DNA from: Shinella zoogloeoides
Lineage (GTDB): Bacteria; Pseudomonadota; Alphaproteobacteria; Rhizobiales; Rhizobiaceae
NCBI RefSeq assembly: GCF_030733845.1
Contig: NZ_CP132311.1
Span: 809,501-873,500, forward strand
Direction: 5' to 3'
Length of the DNA stretch: 64,000 bases
Part shown: in pieces, positions 42,654-51,007 of the stretch
Numbering within the stretch: the first letter of the stretch is position 1
Layout of the letters: each line of letters starts with the position of its first letter
Translations under genes and position numbers: made by a program
Notes under the pieces: generated by a model
Database searches by the model: none
What the model saw: the letters and a program-made list of their open reading frames with translations, nothing else
Told to the model about the DNA's origin: nothing

Positions 42654-43895
42654 TCAAGGCCGGCCGTTGCGGTCCTTCTCCGAGGCGGCGAGCTTGTTGA
42701 AGAAGAAGGAGGTGCGCAGGAGGTTGCGGAAGCGGCTGCGCCGCTCGCCGGCCGGCACGGCGGGGCGCGCGCTCATGCGCAGCGCCGTATAGGCCATGAA
42801 GGCGACGAGCACGACGGCCGTATAGAGGAACAGCGCCTGCGGCCCGAAGAACTGCAGCAGCACCGAGGCGAAGAGCGGCCCGATGATCGCCCCGCAGGAC
42901 CAGAAGAACAGCATGCCCGCCGAGACCAGCGCGTGCTCGCCTTCGCCCGCATGGTCGTTGGCATGGGCCGAGCAGAGCGAATAGAGCGGCATGGCGAAGG
43001 CGCCGAAGATGAAGATGCCGACGAGGTTGCGGATTTCGTTGCCGCCGGCGAAGAAGGCGAGGTAGAGGGCGGCGAGCGTCGAGCCGAGCGTCGCGACGAG
43101 GATGATCAGGCGTCGGTCGAGCTTGTCGGAATAGAGGCCGAGCGGATATTGCAGCACCACGCCGCCGACGATGCCCGCGCTCATGAAGCTGGCGATGGCC
43201 GTTACCGAAAGCCCGATATCATGGCCGTAGATCGGCCCGAGGTTGCGGAAGGACGCATTGGTGAGGCCGACGACGATGCAGCCGACGGTGGCGAGCGGCG
43301 AGATGTTCCAGAGCTTCTTGATATCGAAACGGATCGCCTCCGGCACGGTCGGGCTGGAGCGGTCGGCCAGCGAGATCGGCACCAGCGAGAGCGACAGTGC
43401 CATGGCGACGATGGCGAAGAGCTCGAAGCCGCCGATGCCGATGCCGGGGATGAGATATTGCGCGGCCGTCACGGAGCCGAGATCGACGAAGCGGTAGATG
43501 GAGAGTGTGCGCGCCCGGTTCGCATTGGTGACGGAGGCGTTCAGCCAGCTTTCGACGGTGGCGAACAGGCTGGCGAAACAGATGCCGGCGACGAGGCGCA
43601 TCGCGAACCAGAACAGCGGATCGATGACGAGCACCATGGCGATGGCGGAAGCCGATGCGATCGCCGCCATAGCCGAAAAGGTGCGGATATGGCCGATGGC
43701 CCGCAGCACGCGCGTCACATAGATGCAGCCGATGGCAAAGCCGATGCTGTAGCCCGCGCCGAGAAAGCCGATGAGCGAGGTGGAAAAGCCCTCCTGCGAG
43801 GCCCGAAGCGCGATGAACGTGCCTTGCAGCCCGTTGCCCCCGATCAGGATGCCGGCGGTGACGAGCAGGGGAATCAGGGGGCGAATCGTGGACAT
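42654..43895 (-). CDS. MFS transporter
   Basis: A 413-residue membrane protein with about 12 hydrophobic segments (LLVTAGILIGGNGLQGTFIAL first; FLGAGYSIGFAIGCIYVTRVLRAIGH motif A-like). It resembles a widespread MFS group of unknown substrate related to YcaD. The start at 43895 is taken because upstream residues are polar and repeat-derived. The gene is flanked by repeats on both sides. Confidence 0.85.
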   Translation of the reverse strand: MSTIRPLIPLLVTAGILIGGNGLQGTFIALRASQEGFSTSLIGFLGAGYSIGFAIGCIYVTRVLRAIGHIRTFSAMAAIASASAIAMVLVIDPLFWFAMRLVAGICFASLFATVESWLNASVTNANRARTLSIYRFVDLGSVTAAQYLIPGIGIGGFELFAIVAMALSLSLVPISLADRSSPTVPEAIRFDIKKLWNISPLATVGCIVVGLTNASFRNLGPIYGHDIGLSVTAIASFMSAGIVGGVVLQYPLGLYSDKLDRRLIILVATLGSTLAALYLAFFAGGNEIRNLVGIFIFGAFAMPLYSLCSAHANDHAGEGEHALVSAGMLFFWSCGAIIGPLFASVLLQFFGPQALFLYTAVVLVAFMAYTALRMSARPAVPAGERRSRFRNLLRTSFFFNKLAASEKDRNGRP

Positions 43896-43998
43896 GCGGC
43901 CACTATGGCGAAGCTTTTGCGGAAAGGGAGAGGGAAAGCGGGGTAGGGTGATTAAATTGTATGCAATGAGGGACAGCGCTGTCGCCTGCGATGGAAAA

Positions 43999-44188
43999 CC
44001 CCTCCCCAACCCCTCCCCACAAGGGGGAGGGACTTAACCCGCGGCACGCTCGGCGTGAAAAATGGAAGGAAGAGCAAGCATCTTGCGTTCTCCCCCCTTG
44101 TGGGGGAGATGCCGGCAGGCAGAGAGGGCCTTCCGAATCACTCGCACGACCATCTGCGGGGGAGATGCCTGGCAGGGCAGAGGGGGGC
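43999..44188. repeat. RptC copy next to an RptA half-arm
   Basis: An RptC unit (43999-44129: CCCTCCCCACAAGGGGGAGG through CTCCCCCCTTGTGGGGGAG and GCCGGCAGGCAGAGAGGG) is followed by a lone RptA-like arm (44152-44188: GGGGGAGATGCCTGGCAGGG, CAGAGGGGGG). No left RptA arm is seen, so this may be a decayed nested copy like 24128-24342. It fills most of the 317-base gap before the response regulator. Confidence 0.7.
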
Positions 44189-44212
44189 ATCCACACCCGC
44201 CCAAGCCGCCGC

Positions 44213-44590
44213 TCAATCCCCTAGCAGCTCCGCCATGACGGCGAGGTGTTCGGCCTGCAGCGGCTTTTCGAAATAGCTCTTCACGAAACTGTACTGCATG
44301 GCCCGTTCGCGATCCTTGCCGAGATGCGAGGAGGTCAGCATGGCGACGATGGGGGCGTGCACCTCGAATTCCTGCGCATAGCGGTCGAGGAATTCGAAGC
44401 CGTTCATGACGGGCATGTTGATGTCGAGGATGATGGCGTCAGGCGTCTCGGCCTGCAGGATATCGAGCGCCTCCGTGCCGTCGAAGGCCTTCAGCACGCG
44501 GATCGACGGATCGAACTTGCGGATCGTGTATTCGCAGATGAACTGGTCGTTCTCGTCGTCATCGACGACCAGGATCGAGGTGATCTTCAT
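44213..44590 (-). CDS. Single-domain response regulator
   Basis: A 125-residue receiver-only protein (MKITSILVVDDDENDQFICEYTI; phosphoacceptor aspartate in AIILDINMPVMNGFEFLD; switch threonine in MLTSSHLG; lysine in YFEKPLQAEHL). It has no output domain and would signal by protein contact. It starts inside the end of the histidine kinase gene (32-base overlap), so the two are co-translated. Confidence 0.92.
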   Translation of the reverse strand: MKITSILVVDDDENDQFICEYTIRKFDPSIRVLKAFDGTEALDILQAETPDAIILDINMPVMNGFEFLDRYAQEFEVHAPIVAMLTSSHLGKDRERAMQYSFVKSYFEKPLQAEHLAVMAELLGD

Positions 44591-46544
44591 GCCTGTCCCC
44601 ATCGGGCAGTTCCAGGATGAACCGGCTGCCCTTATCTCTTGCTTCATAGAGCGCGGTTCCGCCGAGGGATTCGGCGCTCTTTCTCAATATGTAGAGGCCG
44701 AGCCCGCTGCCGAAGGACCGGTTCGGGTGCAGCCGTTTGAACATCTTGAACAACAAATGGCGGCTTGCGGGCGGAACGCCCAGGCCGTTGTCTTCCACCG
44801 ACAGCCGCAGCTTGCCGGCATAGCGGAAGGCGCGGACATCGATCGCCGGCTCTGCCTCCTTCGGGTCGTAATACTTGACCGCGTTGGACAGCATGTTGCC
44901 GACGATGACGTGGAATTTCGACGGCTTGCTGACGATTGTCAATTCCGGGGGGACGTGATTTTCGATGCGGATGCGCTTGATATGGTCGAGGTCGGACAGC
45001 GCGTCGATCGCTTCCGAGACGAGCGCCCGCAGCGAAATGGGCTGGTCGTCCTCCTCCATCAGCCGGTTGCGCGTGATGGTGATGATGTTCTGGATCAGGT
45101 GGTCGAGGCGGCGGAAATTCTGCTCCATGCGCTGGAGCATCTGGCCGAGCGCCGGAAGGTCGCCCTCCGCCAGCATGTCGCGCGAAATGGTAAGCAGGCC
45201 CATCGAGGAGGCGATCGGCGAGCGCAGGTCGTGCGAGGTGCGGTAGGCGAATTCCTCCAGCTCGGCATTGGCCTCGATCAGCGCCTTCTCGTTCGCCTTG
45301 CGCTCGGAAATGTCGCGCACGATGCCGCTGTAGATCGTCGATCCGTTGAGCTCCACCTTCGCGACGGCAAGGTCGAGCGGGAAGGTAAGGCCGCTCTTGC
45401 TGCGCCCTTCCACCTCGCGGCCGATGCCGATGACCTTCGCCTCGCCGCTGCGGTGATAGTTGCCGATATAGCCGTCATGGGCGCTGTGGTAGGGCTCCGG
45501 CATCAGCATCTTGACGTTGCGGCCGATCATCTCGTCCGGCGCGTAGCCGAAGATGCGCGTGCAGGCGGCATTGACGGTGAGGATGATGCCGCGGTCGTCG
45601 ATGGTGATGATGCCGTCCACGGCATTGTCGATGATGGCGGCAAGGCGCGCCCGGCTTTCGGCAAGGTCGGCGGCCATGGCGCGGGACCGGCGGGAGGAGA
45701 GGTAGAGATGGGCGATCAGGCCGCCATAGAGCGCGCCTGAGATCAGCACGAGCAAGGACAGCGTCGAGCGTGCGTCGCCGCCGCTGGAGAAGGTGATGCC
45801 GAAGGAGGCCTCGTAGCGCGCCAGCTCGTAGTAGCTCATGGCCAGAAGCAGGAGATAGGTGGCAAGGCCGAGAAGGCCGGCGATCGTCACCCGGTGGTAG
45901 CCGGTGGCCTCGGTGCCGGCGAAGACGAGGGCGATGGCGAGCGCCACGAAACAGCTCGCGCTCTGGAAGGACATGCGCGTGTAGCGCACCCAGTCATGGG
46001 CGAAATCGAGCGCGATGGCATAGCCGATGAGGGCGGCGGCGGCGATGATGAAGGTGGCGAAGCCGAGCGCGATCTGGGAGGTGCCGTTGCCCCGCCGCAG
46101 CGCGCGCAGGCAGAGCGCAACGCTGACCAGCATGAAGCAGAGCGCCGTGTTGGGCGCGATGCGCCCCGGCAGGCTGGTGCCGATATCGGCGAAGGGCTCG
46201 TAAAGCAGCGTGTCGATGCCGGCATCGATGCTGAAGAGATGCTGCGAGAGGGCGAGGGCGCCAAACAGCAACACCGGCACCATCATCAGCGCCGGCAGGC
46301 GTCGGAAACCCTTCGTGGCAAGCAGCAGGGCCGTGCCCACGACAGTGAAGGCGAGCGCCGCATTGAACTTCATGCCGAAGAGGGACGGGTGGTCCGCCGC
46401 CAGGCCCGCGGGTTCGGCAAGCCACAGCGCCATCATGGCAACGCCCACGGCGATGCACCAAAGGCTCGCCGCGACGTTCGCCTTCTGCCAGGATTCCTGC
46501 CGATTCAACCTTGCCCCCGCGCGGTTCCGTTCCGCCGCGCGCAC
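44559..46544 (-). CDS. Membrane PAS sensor histidine kinase
   Basis: A 661-residue kinase: about eight hydrophobic segments form an N-terminal MASE-like membrane domain (about 20-280). A PAS domain (about 290-410, IIDNAVDGIITIDDRGIIL, with PEPYHSAHDGYI) follows. The HisKA domain has phosphoacceptor His438 in YRTSHDLRSP. The ATPase domain has NMLSNAVKYYDP, SVEDNGLGVP and GSGLGLYI. It probably phosphorylates the overlapping receiver. The signal is unknown. Confidence 0.93.
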   Translation of the reverse strand: MRAAERNRAGARLNRQESWQKANVAASLWCIAVGVAMMALWLAEPAGLAADHPSLFGMKFNAALAFTVVGTALLLATKGFRRLPALMMVPVLLFGALALSQHLFSIDAGIDTLLYEPFADIGTSLPGRIAPNTALCFMLVSVALCLRALRRGNGTSQIALGFATFIIAAAALIGYAIALDFAHDWVRYTRMSFQSASCFVALAIALVFAGTEATGYHRVTIAGLLGLATYLLLLAMSYYELARYEASFGITFSSGGDARSTLSLLVLISGALYGGLIAHLYLSSRRSRAMAADLAESRARLAAIIDNAVDGIITIDDRGIILTVNAACTRIFGYAPDEMIGRNVKMLMPEPYHSAHDGYIGNYHRSGEAKVIGIGREVEGRSKSGLTFPLDLAVAKVELNGSTIYSGIVRDISERKANEKALIEANAELEEFAYRTSHDLRSPIASSMGLLTISRDMLAEGDLPALGQMLQRMEQNFRRLDHLIQNIITITRNRLMEEDDQPISLRALVSEAIDALSDLDHIKRIRIENHVPPELTIVSKPSKFHVIVGNMLSNAVKYYDPKEAEPAIDVRAFRYAGKLRLSVEDNGLGVPPASRHLLFKMFKRLHPNRSFGSGLGLYILRKSAESLGGTALYEARDKGSRFILELPDGDRHEDHLDPGRR

Positions 46545-46608
46545 CTTAGCGCGGCGGTTGAATCGGGAACAGGTCCCGCAAGGGAAGAACCTGATAAAAT
46601 CCTACTTT

Positions 46609-47112
46609 TCAGGCGGCGTCATCGCGCGCCTGGCCGGTCTCCAGCTTCTCGGTCAGCTTCTGGAGGTCGCCGGTCAGCGCCTGCAGCGCTTCGAGCGAAC
46701 AGCCGGTCGCCTCGCCGATCGCCGTGCGGATGGCGAGGGCGTCGCGCTGCATCGCGCGGCCCTTGCCGGTCAACGTCACCAGCACCTGCCGCTCGTCGCT
46801 TTTGTCGCGGGCGCGGTTGATGTAGCCGGCCGCCTCGAGCCGCTTGAGAAGGGGGGAGAGCGTGCCGGAATCGAGCCCCAGCTTGGCGCCGAGCGCCTTC
46901 ACCGTGCGCCCGTCCTCCTCCCACAGCGTCATCAGCGCGATATATTGCGGATAGGTGAGGCCGTAGGGGTCGAGCAGGGGCTTGTAGGTGCGGTTCAGCG
47001 CGTGCGCGGCGGAATAGACGGCAAAACAGAGCTGCGCGTCGAGCGCCAGCATGCCCGCCGGCCCCGTCGTTGCGCTATCGCTTGTCTCAGCTTCGTCACG
47101 TTTGTCGCTCAT
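46609..47112 (-). CDS. ohrR: OhrR, MarR-family organic peroxide sensor
   Basis: A 167-residue regulator. The reactive cysteine is Cys29 in LDAQLCFAVYSAAHALNRTYKP, the hallmark of OhrR; the winged HTH is LGLDSGTLSPLLKRLEAAGYINRARDKSDERQVLVTLTGKG. Oxidation by organic hydroperoxides releases it from DNA. It is divergent from ohr across a gap with a typical palindrome. Confidence 0.95.
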   Translation of the reverse strand: MSDKRDEAETSDSATTGPAGMLALDAQLCFAVYSAAHALNRTYKPLLDPYGLTYPQYIALMTLWEEDGRTVKALGAKLGLDSGTLSPLLKRLEAAGYINRARDKSDERQVLVTLTGKGRAMQRDALAIRTAIGEATGCSLEALQALTGDLQKLTEKLETGQARDDAA

Positions 47113-47148
47113 GCTGCCATTGTCGCATAAAAGGCCGAAATTGCAATT

Positions 47149-47184
47149 TGCAAAATCATATTGCGCGCAATTTAATTTTGCGAT
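47149..47184. promoter_or_regulatory. OhrR operator between ohrR and ohr
   Basis: The AT-rich stretch contains the perfect palindrome ATTGCGCGCAAT (47160-47171), flanked by TTGCAATTTGCAAAA and TTTAATTTTGCGAT. This agrees with OhrR sites and lies about 50 bases from each start. Confidence 0.75.
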
Positions 47185-47221
47185 ATCTATTCCGCCATCA
47201 ACAGCAAGGAAGGAGACACTC

Positions 47222-47644
47222 ATGCCCATTCTCTACACGACCAAGGCTTTCGCAACCGGTGGCCGCGCCGGCCATGGCGCGACCGAGGACGGCACCGTCG
47301 ACGTGACGCTGACGCTGCCGAAGGAACTTGGCGGCGACGGCGCCTCCGGCGCCAACCCGGAAAAGCTGTTCGCCATCGGCTATTCCGCCTGCTTCCTCGG
47401 CGCGCTGAAGTTCGTCGCCGGCCAGGAAAAGGTGAAGATCCCTGACGACGCCAAGGTCACCGCGACGGTCGGCATCGGCCCCCGCGAGGACGGTGGCGGC
47501 TTCGGCATCGAGGCAGCCCTCGAAGTGTCCGTGCCCGGCGTCGACAAGGCCGTGGTCGAGGACCTCGTCAAGAAGGCCCACGTCGTCTGCCCCTACAGCC
47601 ACGCCACGCGCGGCAACCTCGACGTCAAGACGACCGTCGCCTGA
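47222..47644 (+). CDS. ohr: Organic hydroperoxide resistance protein Ohr
   Basis: A 140-residue thiol peroxidase of the Ohr/OsmC fold. Catalytic cysteines are Cys57 (IGYSACFLGAL) and Cys123 (VVCPYSHATRGN), and the N-terminal TGGRAGHGATEDG region holds the active-site arginine. It reduces organic hydroperoxides using lipoylated partners. The RBS AAGGAGACACTC precedes the ATG at 47222. Controlled by OhrR. Confidence 0.97.
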   Translation: MPILYTTKAFATGGRAGHGATEDGTVDVTLTLPKELGGDGASGANPEKLFAIGYSACFLGALKFVAGQEKVKIPDDAKVTATVGIGPREDGGGFGIEAALEVSVPGVDKAVVEDLVKKAHVVCPYSHATRGNLDVKTTVA

Positions 47645-47670
47645 TCCGCTGCGCATCTGAAACTGAAAAG

Positions 47671-47700
47671 GCCGTCCGGACCCGCACCGGGCGGCTTTTC
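47671..47700 (+). terminator. Intrinsic terminator after ohr
   Basis: A 9-bp stem (GCCGTCCGG with CCGGGCGGC, one G-T pair, loop ACCCGCA) is followed by TTTTC, 26 bases past the ohr stop. Confidence 0.8.
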
Positions 47701-47800
47701 CATGTGTTCCCCGCGGAACAGCGGCGGGCGGGTCGATGTGAGACCTTCTGATCACCGGACGAGAGAGGCTCGTCCCCACCAAATGATCAGGAGAGACCCC

Positions 47801-47977
47801 ATGCGCAAGTTCATCATTTCCGCCGCCATCGCCGCCGTCGCCGCCGTTTCCTTCGCCGCCCCCTCGCAGGCCGGCTACTACAGCTACGGCTACAAGCCGC
47901 ACTGCTTCATCAAGAAGGTGAAGTCCTACGACTACTACGGCAATGTCGTGATCAAGAAGATCAAGGTCTGCAAGTAA
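47801..47977 (+). CDS. Small secreted basic peptide (58 aa)
   Basis: MRKFIISAAIAAVAAVSFAA is a clear signal peptide with cleavage near SQA. The mature part of about 33 residues is Tyr/Lys-rich (GYYSYGYKPHCFIKKVKSYD and GNVVIKKIKVCK) with two cysteines that could form one disulfide. The RBS AGGAGAGACCCC and a dedicated terminator indicate a real gene. The function is unknown; similar small secreted proteins occur in rhizobia. Antimicrobial or envelope roles are speculation. Confidence 0.8.
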   Translation: MRKFIISAAIAAVAAVSFAAPSQAGYYSYGYKPHCFIKKVKSYDYYGNVVIKKIKVCK

Positions 47978-48002
47978 ACCACCCCGACTGACCTCCCCGA
48001 AG

Positions 48003-48030
48003 GCCCGGATGTCCCTGCATCCGGGCTTTT
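48003..48030 (+). terminator. Intrinsic terminator of the small secreted peptide gene
   Basis: A perfect 9-bp stem (GCCCGGATG and CATCCGGGC, loop TCCCTG) is followed by TTTT. Confidence 0.88.
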
Positions 48031-48043
48031 CGCTTGCGCAGGG

Positions 48044-48258
48044 GCGGAGGGCAATCGCATATGGCAGGACGTTGCGGTTTTCCCCCTTCTCCCCAGTGGG
48101 GAGAAGGTGGCCCGAAGGGTCGGATGAGGGGGGATGCGGCGGACAGTGTTGTTCTCTTGCCTACGGCATCCCCCTCATCCGCCTGCCGGCACCTTCTCCC
48201 CATTGGGGAGAAGGGGACAAGCCCGCATGTTTCACGTCATATGCGATAGTCCTGCGGT
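48044..48258. repeat. RptB arms in outward orientation
   Basis: Two RptB half-units are inverted relative to the usual order: 48081-48133 (CTTCTCCCCAGTGGGGAGAA then GGTCGGATGAGGGG) and 48168-48218 (CCCCTCATCCGCCTGCCGGC then CACCTTCTCCCC). Outer ends share CGCATATGG and CATATGCGATAG. The same outward arrangement with CATATGCGATAG occurs inside 30267-30540. This fills the gap up to the Xre promoter. Confidence 0.75.
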
Positions 48259-48343
48259 TGTGCAGAGGGTGGAACCCCAGTCGAGCTAGACTTAAGAAGA
48301 AAGGGATGGCGGCCATAGAAACCCGCTATTGGTGGCATCACCC

Positions 48344-48371
48344 TTGTCATAGGAAAAATATTGTCTATATT
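48344..48371 (+). promoter_or_regulatory. Promoter and operator of the Xre-RES pair
   Basis: TTGTCA (48344-48349) and TATATT (48366-48371), spacer 16, form a promoter. An inverted repeat AATAT-TGTCT-ATATT (48357-48371) overlaps the -10, fitting autorepression by the antitoxin. Confidence 0.6.
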
Positions 48372-48396
48372 CTTTCTCATGAAAGGAGATCGCATC

Positions 48397-48774
48397 ATGC
48401 AGCGCAAACCCATCCTACAGGCCAATGCCGAAGGCGTCGTGCTCACCAAGGCGGCCGTCAATGCGGCGGACCGGCTGGGGTTGACGGCGCGCGTGCTCTC
48501 GGCGGTCATCGGCGTTTCCGAGGCGACGGTCTCGCGCCTGAAGCGGCAGGACGTGCTTTTGGAGCGCGGCACCAAGCCTTTCGAGCTTGCCGTTCTGCTG
48601 GTGCGCCTGTTCCGCTCGCTCGATGCCATCACCGGCGGCGACGAGGGCGTCGCGCGTAGCTGGATGACGGCGGACAACACTGTGCTTGGCGCCCGCCCGG
48701 TCGATCGCATCATCTCCATTTCCGGTCTGGTCGATGTCCTTGCCTACCTGGACGCCCGCCGCGCTCTCGTCTGA
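48397..48774 (+). CDS. Xre/ParS-type antitoxin (DUF2384)
   Basis: A 125-residue antitoxin: an Xre-like HTH (NAADRLGLTARVLSAVIGVSEATVSRLKR, about 28-58) followed by the DUF2384 toxin-binding domain (ELAVLLVRLFRSLDAITGGD, then DNTVLGARPVDRIISISGLVDVLAYLDARRALV with the conserved GARP motif). The start at 48397 is set by AAAGGAGATCGCATC; an ATG at 48379 would add six residues. It overlaps the RES gene by 41 bases. Confidence 0.93.
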   Translation: MQRKPILQANAEGVVLTKAAVNAADRLGLTARVLSAVIGVSEATVSRLKRQDVLLERGTKPFELAVLLVRLFRSLDAITGGDEGVARSWMTADNTVLGARPVDRIISISGLVDVLAYLDARRALV

Positions 48775-49492
48775 GGCGCGGCCCTTTGCGGGCAGCGTCT
48801 GGCGTTTCGTCGAGGCGCAGCACCGCGTCTCCACGCTGAAGCTCGTCGATACGCTGGACGAGCAGGCGCTGCTGGAGGACATCCTGGAGGAGAGCAAGCC
48901 GGTGCTGCCGCCCGAATGCGCCGGGCTCGACTACCTGCTAGCAACCCCGTTCCGCTACGGCGCGGTCTATCCGCACGGCTCGCGCTTCCGCAGGGCGGGG
49001 CGCACGCTCGGCATCTATTACGCGGGGCTGACGGTGGAGACGGCGCTCGCCGAGATGGCCTTCTACCGGCTCCTCTTCTTCGCCGAATCGCCCGCGACGC
49101 CCCTGCCGGGAAATGCCGCCGACTACACCGCCTTTTCCGCCGCGGTCGCGACGGCGGCGGCCATCGACCTCACGCGCCCGCCGCTCGACCGGGACGCCGC
49201 CCTCTGGACGCACCCGACCGATTACGCCGCCTGCCAGTCGCTGGCGGACGGCGCGCGGGCGGCCGGCGCCGCCGCCATCCTCTACCGCTCGGTGCGCGAT
49301 CCTGCCGCCGGCACCAACCTGGCGCTCCTCACCGCCACCGCCTTCGCCCAGCCGAGGCCGGTGGAGCGCCAGACCTGGCGCATCCGGCTTTCCGCCCTCG
49401 GCGTGCAGGCGCTGTGCGACCACCCGCCAAGGCGCATCGGCTTTTCCCGCGAGGATTTCAGCGCCGACCCGCGCATCGCCTCACGCCGATAG
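48734..49492 (+). CDS. RES-domain toxin (NAD-degrading ParT/MbcT type)
   Basis: A 252-residue protein with the RES fold: WRFVEAQHRVST (Arg), RYGAVYPHGSRFRRAG (Arg), GIYYAGLTVETALAEMAFY (Tyr/Glu) and the later ILYRSVRDPAAGTNLAL (Ser). Known members modify or phosphorolyse NAD+ and stop growth. It is longer than the usual 150-230 residues because of an N-terminal extension. The start ATG at 48734 lies in the antitoxin gene. The last 12 bases overlap the ABC-F gene end. Confidence 0.93.
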   Translation: MSLPTWTPAALSSEARPFAGSVWRFVEAQHRVSTLKLVDTLDEQALLEDILEESKPVLPPECAGLDYLLATPFRYGAVYPHGSRFRRAGRTLGIYYAGLTVETALAEMAFYRLLFFAESPATPLPGNAADYTAFSAAVATAAAIDLTRPPLDRDAALWTHPTDYAACQSLADGARAAGAAAILYRSVRDPAAGTNLALLTATAFAQPRPVERQTWRIRLSALGVQALCDHPPRRIGFSREDFSADPRIASRR

Positions 49493-51007
49493 CGCGGCCT
49501 CAGTGAAGAAGTCCTCCGGCCCGTCCACCTCGACCAGCCGCCGCTTCTCGATCAGCCAGAAGCGGTTCGCCACCGCCCGCACGAAGGCGCGGTCGTGCGA
49601 GACGAACAGGCAGCTCGCCTCGCGCGCCGTCAGCTCCCGTTCCAGCGCTTCCTGCCCCTCTATGTCGAGATGGTTGGTCGGCTCGTCGAGCAGGAAGAAG
49701 TTCGGTTCGGCAAGCCGCAGCACCAGCATGCCGAGCCGAGCCTTCTGCCCGCCCGAGAGCTGCCCGACCGACCGCCCCTGCATCTCGATGGAAAAACCCG
49801 CGCCGGCCAGCAGGCTGCGCGCCCGCTGGTCGCCGATATCGAAGCGGTGGATGATCGTGTCGTGCGGCGTCTTCTCGTCGGAAAGGTCCGACAGCGCCTG
49901 GTCGCCATAGCCGAGCACCAGCGAGGACGTCGCCTTGATGCCGTCAAGGGTCCCGCCCGCCGCCTCGACCGCGCGGCGCAACTGGCCGACCAGCCGCGTC
50001 TTGCCGGCCCCGTTGAGGCCGAGCAGCACGATTCGGTCGCCCTGGCAGATGAATTTCTGCCCGGTGCGGAAGAGCAGGGTGCCGTTGGGCGTTTCCACCG
50101 GCGCGTCCTCCAGCGTCACCAGCACCTTGGCATGGGTGCCGCGATTGGCGAGCCGGATGGCGCCGGCGGAATTCTCCTGATGCGCCGGCCTTGCGGCCTC
50201 CTCGATCCGCTCCGCCCGCGCCTTGAGCTGCTTGGTCTTCACCACCAGCAGGTCACTGCCGGAATTGATGCCGATATTGTTGAGCTTGGCCGCCTGCTGG
50301 CGAAGCTGCTGGGCGGTCTTCATGTCCTTCTCGAAGCGCCGCTCCTCGGCCGCGTCCGCCTCGTCCAGCGCCGCGCGGGCGCGCGAATAGGGCAGGGCGA
50401 AGAGCTGCGAGCGCTCGGGGCGCAGGAACAGCGTGCGGTTCGTCACGGCATCGAGGAAGGCGCGGTCATGGCTGGAGATGATCACCGGCATGTCGCGCGG
50501 CAGGGCGCCGAGCCAGGCCTCCAGCATGGCGATCTTCGACAGGTCGAGATGGTTGGTCGGCTCGTCCAGCAGCAGCACGTCCGGTTCGCCGACGCGCACG
50601 CGGGCAACGAGCGCGATGCGCTGCCAGCCGCCGCTGAGCGCGTCGAGCCGGCGCGCGCGCAGCGCCTCCGGCACCTCCAGCTCCTCCAGCGTCACGTCGG
50701 CGCGCCAACTCTCGCTTTCCTGCTGCTCGGGCGTAAGCGCGCTCAGCACCGCCTCGCGAAAGGTGAGCTTTTCCAGCCCGGCGGGAAGATTCTGCTCCAT
50801 ATGCCCGACGGTAAGGCCGCGGGCGCGAAAGATCTCGCCCGTCGTCGGCTCGAATGCGCCGGTGATGCAGCGCAGCAGCGTCGATTTCCCCCGCCCGTTG
50901 GCGGCGACGAGCCCGATGCGGTCGCCGGCGGCGAGGGAGAGGGTGAGGTTGGCAAAGAGCGGCGTGGACAGCGTGACGCCGAGCGCACGGATATTGATGA
51001 GCGACAT
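49481..51007 (-). CDS. ABC-F family ATPase
   Basis: A 508-residue protein of two ABC domains without membrane segments. Walker A sequences are AANGRGKST and LNGAGKTR; signatures are DALSGGWQR and QLSGGQKAR; both LLLDEPTNHLD Walker B motifs are intact. The linker (about 210-300, with LRQQAAKLNNIGIN) is charged. ABC-F proteins act on the ribosome as translation factors or antibiotic protectors. It resembles the short-linker Uup/YheS-like kind; the resistance role is unproven. The RBS is weak. Confidence 0.92.
   Translation of the reverse strand: MSLINIRALGVTLSTPLFANLTLSLAAGDRIGLVAANGRGKSTLLRCITGAFEPTTGEIFRARGLTVGHMEQNLPAGLEKLTFREAVLSALTPEQQESESWRADVTLEELEVPEALRARRLDALSGGWQRIALVARVRVGEPDVLLLDEPTNHLDLSKIAMLEAWLGALPRDMPVIISSHDRAFLDAVTNRTLFLRPERSQLFALPYSRARAALDEADAAEERRFEKDMKTAQQLRQQAAKLNNIGINSGSDLLVVKTKQLKARAERIEEAARPAHQENSAGAIRLANRGTHAKVLVTLEDAPVETPNGTLLFRTGQKFICQGDRIVLLGLNGAGKTRLVGQLRRAVEAAGGTLDGIKATSSLVLGYGDQALSDLSDEKTPHDTIIHRFDIGDQRARSLLAGAGFSIEMQGRSVGQLSGGQKARLGMLVLRLAEPNFFLLDEPTNHLDIEGQEALERELTAREASCLFVSHDRAFVRAVANRFWLIEKRRLVEVDGPEDFFTEAALSA

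Noticed and set aside
48044..48258. Repeats as a possible CRISPR array
   Set aside because: The units are inverted arms of about 45-50 bases with no regular spacers and no cas genes nearby.
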